From: Gymnorhina tibicen
Lineage: Eukaryota > Chordata > Aves > Passeriformes > Artamidae
Direction: 5' to 3'
Assembly (NCBI GenBank): GCA_013399875.1
Contig: VXAZ01008180.1
Coordinates: 1-64,000 of the forward strand
DNA length: 64,000 bases
The translations under genes were made by a program, and so were the position numbers. Below the pieces are notes generated by a model that saw nothing but the letters and a program-made list of their open reading frames with translations, searched no databases and was not told the origin of the DNA. Shown one piece after another: positions 26,901 to 38,900 of the stretch (the first letter of the stretch is position 1; each line of letters begins with the position of its first letter).

Positions 26901-29900
26901 CTGACCAAGAGCCACATGGCTACAACTGAGCAGCTGGGAAATGTGACAATCGTTAAGAGGAGTGAAGGGGACTTGGCCCATCAGCATTGCCAAAGTCCCA
27001 GCAAGGACACTCACCATCTCCAAGATCTCCCTCTCAACATGGTAGAGCTCTGCATACTTCCCATGGGTGATATTAAGTTTCAGTGGAACCTGACCAATAA
27101 ATATTCTCACTAAAAAGGAGAATAAGACAAGTTAGTTGGAACACAGTTCTGTGCCACATGTAGATGTGCTTTCATCTGCCTTACATGAGAGGTTGTTTGC
27201 ATGAAATATCCCTTTACAAGGCATACAGAAAACTCAAGTCTGAGAGTCACTGCCCCAACAAAGCAAAGTCACAGGTCTGGGTTTTTTCCCAAGGGTTGCT
27301 GCAATGTTCCCACAGTCCCAGTCAAATTCCAGAGCTCAGTGCTGCTGAACAGAGAGCATTTCACTTCAGTGTTCATACATTTCACATAGAAACACAGACT
27401 AACTTAAATAGATCCCTGAACACAGAGAGAGACGGGTAAATGTAGTAATAAGACACTGTCAGGTACCAAAGCTATTTATGATAATTTGGGGTAAACATGT
27501 CAAATCTCTTACTCTTCCCTACAATGGAAGGAAATCAAATCAGCAAGTCAAAATAAAGCACTGTAGAAAGGACATTTTCATTTTTTAAACTGCTGGAGAG
27601 AATGAGCAATGACATTTGAAAAGAGGTCCAAAAGATGCATTTTTCTGTGCTTAGATTCATATTTGATTCACAGCAGCAGAATGCAATAATCTGAGTTGTC
27701 CAGACTTGCAGAGATAATACTCCTAAATCTTGTATTAAGTGTCATGAGATACTCAGTGGAAATGAGAACTCAGAGCTCCAGCTTTAAAACACCAGAAAAA
27801 CAAATACGGTTGCAGATAATGTTATAAAGTCTCCAATTCTTTCCCATTTTTTTTCCCATCCACTGAGCCTATCTTCACCACAAATTGTAACTCAGATATC
27901 TCTAACGTAACAACTCTGGACAAAAATTATGATGAGAATCACCTTCACAGTATTTATATAATCTGCCCATATCCCAGTTCAAGGCATAATAAAAACAAGT
28001 CTCTAAATTAGAAGCTGACACATTCCAGCTTGAAGAGATGTTTCAAAACACTCTTCAGGGACACCTCACCCATGTTTCCTTAGCAAAATTTCCATGCCTC
28101 TAATCCTCGTTGATTAAGGGTCAGAAGAAAATCTATGAAAACAAATTCCCTTTACAATGGAATATTGTAAATCCTTGAGACTGAGAGTCCTCTACCAGAA
28201 AGGAAGGGGTCAGAAGCTGAGCTCCAGCTAATAACTGTGCTACTCAAAAAATGCTAAAGGTATGAAACAAGACCTTGATCTCACAAAGACTTTCATGGCT
28301 GCTTAACCTTCCACACATGGCTGATCCCACTGAAGCCAGGTTACACAATAGCCCCACTCACTTCTCCCAACCAAGTGCCTTCACCGGAGTTTGCAGGGCT
28401 GATAAGCTGCTAAATGCTGTTTGGGAGTTGTAAAACACATCAGGAACAGAAGGGGCACATCTGTCCTTACTAACAAGCCTGAGCCCACCGCTCCACCGCT
28501 GCCTTTTTAAGAAGCACTCAGATCTCTCTGCCTGCTCCCCAGGCAGCCCAACACGACAGGCATTAGACACCACACTTGTATAAACACTAAAAGGCTCTGA
28601 TAAAAGTGGTGGTTGGGAGGAACATTAGGCTCCTGAACTAGTTTGAGCCTAAGTCAATTTATTTTAGAAGATTAAAGATAATTATTTCCATCCCTGGTTT
28701 TTCACTTTTGTTTTCTTACCTAAATTGCACTTTCCTTTTTCCAGCTCATATCCAAGAGGACACTGACAGATATAGGAGCCATGGGTGTTGTTGCAGGTGG
28801 CCAGCGCAGGACAAGGGTTGGAAAGACATTTATCCACCTCTATAAAAGCAAAAAAAACCCCAAAACAGGTTATAGTTACAGAACCATAAAAATCATCAAC
28901 TGTTGGGCTAAAAGAGATCAACTTGGCTCGGTGTCTGTGACTCCTTGAGCATTATCAGATGCTTCATTGCATCATTTACACTTACTATTTATCCTGTTCC
29001 TAATTATTCTGTGGAGCTGAAAGAATAAACATAAACCACTTGAATATTCATTCAAAAGCCCTTGGGGTCTAGCATGGATCCATGTTAATACAAACATCCA
29101 ACCTAGCTACAGCACTGCTCATCAGAAGGTCTCAGGGCTCTTTCCAAAGACAAACAACCCAACAGTTTATGGATGAAAAGACCAAAGAAGGAACCTCAAC
29201 AGCCCAAGTTAGACGTGAGCATGGGCTGCTTCACCAAAGTCCTGCCCTTTTCATCCAAGCCCTGTTTCTGTGCTCCAAAGGTAGTGCTTGAGCACTGATC
29301 CAGTCTGTGGATTACCCAGCAATGGTGGAGGCAGCCCCGGCTGCAATCAACTCCTTTTTCAGAGTTCCTCCATGCCAGTCTGGGGATGGTCACAGCAGTG
29401 ATACCTGCCTGTGCCACCACTCACAGTGCCCTTCCTGCTGCGTGAGCAAGAGCTTAGGGAGCAGACACCACTGTGATATACGGTGACTCTGAGGATTAAT
29501 GACTGTAATTTCAGATGCTTCATAGACTACACAGCTCAAACTGAAAATTCTGAAGAATATATCCAATATTCCCTCTTCAAAGAAAAAAAAGATGTCCTGG
29601 TCTAAAAAGCTCCTCTTGCTGCATCTATGACTCACATGAGCACAAGCACACATCACACGCCCACAGGGGCAGACCATAGGCAGGGTTGGGGACTTGTCAG
29701 TGACAAGGCTTTACAAGACCAGGAAGACATCTTACACACCACTTGTGCCCGTCTCGTGGCTACTGCTGAGTGCTGCAGCAGAGGCAGGAAGGACAGGCTC
29801 TGTGGTTAAAGCACGAAGCACAAGAGCCAAACCTGTGCGTGCATTTCTGGTGGCACCGCGATACCCCACGGCACCACACAGACCTGACAGCCCCGAGCCA

Positions 29901-32900
29901 GCCTCTGCACTGGGACACACCACTTGATGCAATCCCATGCCTGACTAGCCTGGCACAGCTACCTCAGCATCAGCGAGAAGGAGATTTGGTGACTCTAATC
30001 TAGAAATGAGTGGTGTGATTTAAAACCATGGCTTTCATTTTGCCATCCTTCAGTTTGTGCTTTGTACAGCGGAGACCAGGGCAGCTTCTCTCAGGGCAGT
30101 GACTGCCCATGTACAAAGTACCATGTCCAAGACAGCAGAAGGATCTTTTGTATTCTGGTAAATGGCAAATCTCGGTTTTCCAAGGAAAGAGTAATTTGGC
30201 AAAAGTGTGAATCAGTTGCTAAAAAGGATGCATTATCTTAATTTTTCAATTAAAAAAAAAATTCATTCCAGTAAAGTAATTTTTTTTTTGCAGGAAGCTA
30301 TAGCTATAATTAAAACCAATCCAGCCTGCGAAGTAGCCTTTAAATACTTAATTATTGGACGGAACATGTATTATTGCCAGTATCTCACTGAGATTAATGC
30401 CTTTAGCACACACAGTATCCTTCAGCGGCATTATGGCCAGGCCCTGAACTTCAAACACAAAGTCAATATCCTTTCATATAAGACTTCATTAAATGTATTT
30501 ACTTGAGAAGATAAGGAGACTGGCAGCGGTAATAAATTACTGTAACAACACACTCAGCAAGACTGTGGTACATAGCCTACCAGGAGAAGCATCAGGCCCC
30601 TAAGCAGAAGATGAATATTTAGTGAGGTGGGGAGAAAACAACCATAGTTTGTAATATGAGAAGCAGTTTCAACACAAATACCAACTGCTGGCCAACTGTA
30701 CTTTCTCATTAATAAGACAGATATCAATCATTATCAATTGTTATGGTTAACCTATCAACAAATACAAAGTGCATCCTGTGCTTATCTGGAAGGCCAATCA
30801 GCTTTATTTTCTTGAAACTGTCAAAATTTCAGCTAAACCTTTGTATCATAAATGTTCAGCAAAGTGCTCACCCTTATTTCAGCCATTCAACATGATTGCT
30901 AAACCCTTAGCTTAAAAAAACCAGCATGGAGACAGAGTTGTTGCCCTCACACTCAGCTTGACAACAGACTTGTCATACATACATGCACACACAGCTCTTT
31001 GAAAACTCTTAAAAGTGGGACCCAGGCATTCCTGGTTTGCTCGTTCCTGGCCCCACCACTGGTGAGAGCCATTGTACACATTACCCATTGCTGGAGGTGA
31101 CGTCCTCAGCCCGACCGTGCTGCTCGGCGGAGGAACAGTGGTTGGTTTGGTAGCAGCCAACGTAGTTGCAATGCTCACAGTGGTCTTGGTGGTTGGAGGG
31201 GCTTCAGAAGGACTTGTAACAGGGATGTTTTCCTCAGTGACTTTAGCAGGCTTTGTAGTGGTGGGATCCATGGTTTCCGTGCTTTTAGCAGTGCTATACC
31301 CGTGCTCAGTGGCAGTGGGTGTCTGAGCCCTGTGGTCTTTCACAGTGCTGGTGTCAGCTGGGGTGGGCCGGCGACTGGCCAGCGTTGTCAGCACAGGAGG
31401 TTTCACCGTGGTCACTGCCACTGCGGGGACAATGCTGCTATGATTTGTTGCACTTGGTGAGGGACTAAGGGGTGCATCTGTTGGACCAGCCCGTGGAGCA
31501 ACACTGGCCGTGGTGAGCAGCGGTGTCACCTTCCCAAAGCTGTCCCCTTGGGTGGTGGCATCTCTAGGTGAGGCAGCCTCTGTCACTGTCACGGGAGCGG
31601 ACACGGACACGATGCGTCCACCAAGCAGCTCCATGGGTGCCGTAGGGAGAGGTGACCTGCTGGGGGTGAAGGTGGTGCTGTTTTGGGGCTGGTGTGTGAC
31701 ATCAGGCTTGTTGGTCTCCCTGGGTGAGCTTTTGGCCGTGGCAGCTGTGGAGGGCACCCGCCTGACCACACTCGTAACCACAGCGGTGCTTGCTTGATCA
31801 CTGTCGCTGGACTGCGAGATGGACGAGGGTGATGAAAACACAGGTGATAAAGATGCTGATGAGTAAGATGGGGAGGGCAAGGAGGAAGTGGGCGAGGAGG
31901 ACGACAAAGCCTGCAGAGGGGGTGAAGATGCCATCACAGAGGGCGAGTGTGGCTCAGGTGATTCTGACAGTGTAAACAGATGAGTTGGTGGTGGTGTTGA
32001 TGACAGTGAGTGCTGTAGTGATGACAGTGAGGAAGAGGCTGGAAATGCTGATGAAGATAGAGATGATCTGTCAGTGGTCAACAACTCAGAGTCAGTGTTG
32101 AAGAGAGTTGTATTTTCTATGCTGCCTGTAGAAGCAGAAGTTGACACCTTGGAAGGGTGCACCAGCAATGGCTCCGTAGATGGTTCAACTAAACTGCTAC
32201 TGTTTGACGCATTGGTCTGCCTGTCATGAGCCACAGATGATTTTGATGCATCAAAAGGGCTGGAAATTTCAGAAAAAAAGGTGGAACTTTCTGAGGAGTC
32301 AGCAGAGGTGCTGCTGTTGGAGATGGACAGGAGGGTCCTTTCTCCTCCTCTGGTATATGTAGTTGAAATGTATGTGCCATCTGTGTGAGAAACCGAGGTC
32401 CTTTTCTCAGCATCAATGCTACTGACTGGCTGATGGCTACCTGAAGAGTCTGGAGTGAAAGGACAAAAAATATTAGAAAGACAGAGTAATATGGAAGTAT
32501 TTTGATGTCATATTAAAACCACTTGCTAAATAAGATGCTCTTTTCTGTGAACCTGTCCATGCCTTTCTAAAAATTTCAAGCACCATTCAAGCATAGTCTG
32601 GGATTAGGAGTCTTATGCACTCCTTAATTGATTCTAAAATGGTGAACCCTGACAGACACAAGACTCCCATGAAATGTGTAGGTTTCCAAATCACTGTTCT
32701 TCACATATTGCTTTCCTAAAGCCATCAAGCTCTTAATATTCCATGATATTTGTGGCAAGCTAAGCAGGAAAACCTGACTGTTCTCTTTATCACTCTTAAT
32801 TTACAAAACTCATATCCTCTCCCTCTTATCCTCCATTCCCATCTACAGAATATCCATCTTGTTCAGTCAATTTGTTTTTAGATACAGTAAACTTCATGCC

Positions 32901-35900
32901 TCTGCAGGATGAAATTATTACATTATGTTAATTTGCAGCTTATCATGAACCCAGTGATTCAAAACTTTGCAGCCAGGAAATCCTAAATGAATAGCACATC
33001 AGTCTGCAAAAAATTCAGATTATATAGCATAGAAGGTGCAATCAATCTTATAATGCCAATTTCAGGATGTACAGCTAAGTTCAGCCAACTTTAAAAAAAT
33101 AAAATAAAGTATTGAAAATTTGTTTCAATTCTACAACTGACTTAGGTCATCACTAAACACTTCTGAAAGCATCACCCAAAAGAGACCAGTTAGGATGCAA
33201 AAAAAAAAAAGTCACGCAGCCCTCAAAACAAGAGGGCTTATGGCTCCACTTATGGAACAGTTCCCCATTTGTGTGGGGTCTGGCTTCAAGTCTTTTAATG
33301 GAAACATCCCCCTGAGTGAACCCACGGGTGGTACTGCATGTAGTAATGAATGAGAACTTTATGAAAAACATACTAAAAACCAGGACAGTATGAATTCCCC
33401 ACAAATGCACACCAGGAGACATCAACTTACTTGTGAGATGGTTTTGGAAAGAAGAGTAAGTGGGTGTCTTGGCAGAACGTACGAAGACCGTCTCTGTTGC
33501 AAAGCCCGTGAAACCCCTGCTGCTGGTGGAGGCGTTGGCTGTCCTGCCCTGCTCCACCAGTGCGGGCTCAGCTGGCCCTGGAGTGCTGGAAGCTTCGGCA
33601 TGGGAAGAAGAGCTCTCCGTGCCAGCGGCCAATGTGCCATCTGTCACCGAGTGCAGCATCCTCTCCTCACCACCCGCAGATGTGGATGAACTGTACACAG
33701 GATCGGTGATGGGGCTGGACATCCCCTCCTCAGCACTCGAGCTGCTTAGGGAGCGTTGGCTGCTGCCAATGGCTGGAAAAGGATCGAAAAGCAGGCATCT
33801 GATTTTGTAATCTCAGAGCAGACAGGACTGTCCAAATACAGAGGAATCAGCACCATTAGAGTCATAATGGTAGGTTTATGTTATTTATAATTATCACCCC
33901 AACCCAGACAGGCAGTAGATGTGTCCTACAGCAACAAGCTACATCTCTCAAGAATGAGACCCTTCCTGTTAAGCATCAGCAGCTGCAGATATACAACACC
34001 ACTGGGCAGAACCATGACCACTTATAAATGCTGCCCGCAATACCTGCAACAGCTGTGTCATACCAATCCCACAGAGGAGGGGAAGGGAGAGGCAGTCAAA
34101 TGCTACCACAGAGTTCAGAAAAACTCACTGGAAGGTTCACCAGCAGCTGAGAAGTAGGTGAAGACCCTGGATGAAAGGGTGACCTTGGGATCTGGGGACA
34201 TGTGTCTCACTCCAGGCCATGCCGTGGAGGATGGGATGGGGCCAGTGTGGGTGTCCCCAGCTGTGTCAGGATGAGATGTGAGGCTTTCTGCTTCTGTGCT
34301 CCACACGCTGCGGCTACCTGGGGCTTGAGATGTCCTCTCCTTATGGACGAAGAGTGTGGCTGAAGGTGAAGGCACTGAAACGCTGGGAGAAAATGCAGGC
34401 AGCAGCTTTGTTGGAAGCTCGCTGAGTCCAGCACCGCTCTGTGAAACATTACTCTGCTTCCCGGGCTCTGCTGCCGATGAGGACAACAGGACCATGTCCA
34501 AGGTGCTGGTGTGGGGCGGAGTGGGAGTGGAGCTCCCTGTGGCACTGGAATCTCCGTGGGTGTCCAACAAGGGCACTGTGCTGCTCTCCTCACTGGCAGT
34601 AGCCGGCACCACACTGGTGAGAGGCAGGCGTCCTCCCCTTGCTGAGGTCTTTTCTGCTGAGAAAGGGCAAAGCAAAATGGTTTATGCACCCTAAGCTATA
34701 AACAGGCAGGTGTTCTCTCTTCCACCACCACCCTCAGGCTGAGGGCACAGAGAACGAGGCAGAAAATCCAAACCTGTGGAAAATGCTAACTGTGAAGGCA
34801 CAGCCCTTTCCTGCGCTAGGAGGGGCTGCTCACAGCAAGGCACCCTGGAGAGGGCACTGGAAACAAGACATGGGAGCACTTTTGGGTTTGCTTCCCTTCT
34901 GCTCTGCTCCCAGTGCTGAGGGCCTGACCTGGGCACCAGGCACCCACACTATCACCTCTGTACCCGCAGTGAGTGAGGGGGAGATTACACAGCACCCAAA
35001 TCCCTGGTACTCTAAAGAAAGCATGGCAGGTTTGTATGGGATCAGTAAATACTGCCTTTGCACCCCAGGGTGGGAGTCAGGAATGGCTGTTGCTGCTCCC
35101 GCTTGTATTAACACAGCCAGCGGGGCAGTCTTGGAATTGTGCTGTCTCTGAAAACACAGCAAATCTCGAGGCCAGACTGCTCTGGCAGTAAGGCTGGCTT
35201 TCCCTGGTGGCTAAATGTAAGAAACAGATGATGCGTTTTTCTCTGGAAGTTGAAATTTTCGTCCACAATGTTCAATTGCATTGTCAAGCACCTTCCAGCA
35301 TGCCCTCACTCTCCAGGCAGGTGGGTGTCTGAGGTGTGGTCAGAGCTCACCTGGCAAAGTGCTTTCTGATGCAGGTGGTGAGCCTGTGAGCAATGGGTTC
35401 ACGGACGGCACGGTGGCACCTCTGCCACCACCACCCTGTGTTCCCAGAGAAGACTGGGAATGGCCTGGAGAGCTGATGTTTTCGGTACCAGTGGTGGCAA
35501 TCTCTGTTGTTTGGGCCAGTGTGGTGCTGGCTGGCAGAGACCTTAATGTCCTCCCTCCACCCTTGGTGCCTGTTGTGGAAACGGAGGTGCTGGTGGTGGG
35601 GAAATCGGTTCTTCGCTCTGTTGACAGGATGCTGAATGACACATGGCTGCTTCCAGTAGCTAAAATGTGATAAAGAAACAAGTTACGTTTTTACACATAT
35701 GAAACTATAAATAAAAATAAGCTTTCCTCCAGTAGCACACAGAGGCAGCAAGTACAAACACAAGTTGAAAATACGAGCAGATGTCAATTTCCAAAGATGT
35801 AAATCCTTTGTACAAAAATCTGTCTTCTAAAAAACAGAGTGTGATGCTGAGAAAAGTGCTATTATATTAGAACTGTTGAAATACTAATGCTGTGGACTTG

Positions 35901-38900
35901 ATTTCACCATTATGTGCCTGAGTGCACTCCATGCTGCTAGAACAAGTATCGTGACAACCCAGAAAAGCCTGGAAATCAGTTCAGACAAGGGACTACCCTG
36001 AGCAGTGTGAAGGTCTAAGAGAAGTCTGAAGAAACAGGATCAGGGGGATCAGACCCCTTCAGCACCACAGTAGGGACTAGGACCAAACAGCAGCATGAAG
36101 GACCTCAGAGATCACATTCAAAGTTGCCTTAAATTTGTTGAGCTGGTTCAATTTCTGGGAAGCAGCATCGTCCAAGAAGTAGGACAGAAGGTAGGAACTG
36201 AAGTCTGATCCCCAGGACTGCAGGGACATGATCTTATCCTCACTTGCTTAGGTCTCTTGTCTGTAACACGGAGATAGCAACTGGCGATAGTAAAAAAAAG
36301 GACTCTGAATTGAAAGTTAATTATTTTTCTTGGCATAATGAAACTTTCCACATGTGCCCTTTTTGTAAAAAAAACCCGTAGCACATTTTTTTGGTCAAGC
36401 AAGAGCTGAATAATTTCAGACACAAAATCACACTGCATTCTTCCAAACAGTATATTCTGCATAGCAGGAAAGAGTCAGGCAAGTGCAAGCTGCAGGAACA
36501 GTCCTCCTTTGGCTTATAAGAAAAATGGTATTTCAGTTCTAGCATTAGCTCACCTGGGGAAGGACCTTCTGAAGGAGAGTGAGAGTGTGTTAGGGAGGAG
36601 TCTGCCACCTCGGTGAAATCTGTCATTCCTGTGGACCCCTGAGCTCTGTAGGTCTCTCTCACAGAAGATGTGGACAAGGATGGGGCTGCGCCCAAGGTCC
36701 TGTACATGCCACTGCTGGACGTGGAGCCCTCTGCTGCTGCCCAGCGGCTGCTGCCCGAGGCAGACCTGGGGGACCTCCCGCTGCTGCTGCTGCTGGACGT
36801 GGCTGAAATGGGAGCGTTGGTGGCAGAGGAAGTGAGGGAGGCTTTCTCTGTCACTGGTGGGTGGCTGCTTCTGACACCTAAGATCCAACAACACCAGGTT
36901 TGATGTATGCATACAGAGCTATACATTCGACTGTTTGCTCAGCACCCATTTCCACACTGCCCACTGAGAAACTGAAGGTGTTTCTCTGGGAAGAGGTGAA
37001 TCTCCTAAGTACAGGCACATGTGCCTTACAAAAAGTTGTGAAAATCTCAAACCCACGTCCTACAGACCAGCCTGCATGGCAGATGTAGCACCACGTGACA
37101 GCTGCAAAACCCCAGCAAGCAGGGAAAGTGTGTGCACATATTTCTAACCAGTGCTTTTCCCAGGACAGGAGCTTCATTAGCAATGAGAACATCGATGTTT
37201 TTCACTTTTTCACCCAAAAGCTGAGCTCCACTCTCCCCCTTCCCACCCACCCCACTGCCAGACCAGTGCAGCCAGTAATAAAAGCATCCATGTATCCAAT
37301 AAACAACTGATGGCAATATCTGAAGAAAAGCAGCGCAGAGATGTGCAATCTCATCCAGCCCCAAGGCAGACAGCTTTCAGACTAACAAATTTACCTCGGA
37401 AAGGATCTTCGGAGGCAGAGAGGGAGCTTGTGAGCAAAGGACCCCCAGGAGGGCCTGGAAGATCAGTGGCTTCCCGTGAGCTGTTGGGATGATGTGTCCC
37501 AGTCGTCAAGGAAGAGGAGGTCCTGCCCAAAGAGCTTGTGGGGGTGGTGCTGGTGGCAGAGTGCCTTGTCACCCCAGCTGTGTGGCCATTCTCTGGGGAC
37601 ATCGGTGTCCCCACTACCACGCTGGACATGTCAGCACTCTGGGTGTCCGAGCGCAGCATCTGCTCTTCTGCACCTGGGATGCTCTTGGGGGGCTCATAAT
37701 TGCTGCTTAAAGCTGAAAAAGCAGAAAAGAAAGACAAAACTGCATAAACATAACTAAAAACTGTTGGGTAGGTTTCATCCCACTGTCAGTAGATGTAGAC
37801 AATCTATGTGTGAATATTCAATACAGAAATATTTAATACTGGGAAATCATTAAGACAGGGGGGAAAAGTGGTCTCTAAGTAGGAACTGCTGAAGTTATTG
37901 CTTGAAAAATTCAACTGGAAGTTTTCAAGGAAAATCTATCCTCCCCTTCCAACAAGAATAATATTTATCCATACTTTCATTTCTGTGAAATGTTTTTAAA
38001 TGTACAGAATGTGCCAAACACAATATTATTCCTCCTTTCTTTAAAATAAAAAGGATGTATTTTGTTAATAAAGAGTCTTTAGAGTTCTGAGGTATACATC
38101 TATCTATCAAAACTCACTTGCGGAAGCACTTTCTGAAGCAGACGGCGAGCCTGTGAGCAATGGGTCTGTGACACCTCTGCCTCCACCACCCTGGACACCC
38201 ACAGACATCCCAGGGGTCCGGCTCCGGGCTGAAGAGCTGGTGATTTCAGTCCCAGAGGTGGAAATCTCTGCCATGGTGACCAGACTGGTGCTAGCTGGCA
38301 GAGACCTTAATGTCCTCCCTCCACCCTTGGTGCCTGTTGTGGAAACGGAGGTGCTGGTGGTGGGGAAATCCAAACCTCTCCTCTCCGTGGCTGAGTTGTT
38401 GGATGGCTGGTAGCTGCTTCCAACAGCTACGGTACAATAAAAAAAATGGATTTATACACATGAAATTATAAACAGATGGATCCATTTTCTTCCCAGATGC
38501 TTACAGCACACATACAGATATTAAGCATAGGAAGTTTTCAATCTGGACAAAGTGCTCTTTTGGAAAGGCATGAGTCCCCTCACCGCAGGAAGACCTCGCA
38601 CAAAACCCAGGGCTTGCTGCCAGGCTTTGTGAGAGTGGGGTGGCCCAGACAGCAGGAAACCCCACAGAACAAGGACTGTGGGGACTTGCCTTTCAATCCC
38701 ACCTTTGCTCTAATATTGCTGGAAATAGGCTCAGGCTCTTTTTTTTTTTTCTTTTTTTCTTTTTTTCTTTTTTCTTTTTTTCTTTTTTTTTGTGGCCTGA
38801 GCACCACATCAAACAGCAAAGGGAGGGAACCTCAGCACAGCCACATTCCCACATGAGCCTGCAGCTCACTACACAGCCCAGGGCTTAGTGGGGCACTGTC

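Noticed and set aside
29390..29677. Cys-rich minus-strand frame ([10 protein letters not shown]) as the missing EGF exon
   Set aside because: Cysteine spacing does not fit an EGF domain and there are no matching splice sites.
37395..37712. SSVVVG in mucin exon 6 as a SEA cleavage site
   Set aside because: It lies in unstructured mucin sequence, far from the SEA-like module (exons 13-15), so there is no fold to drive autoproteolysis.
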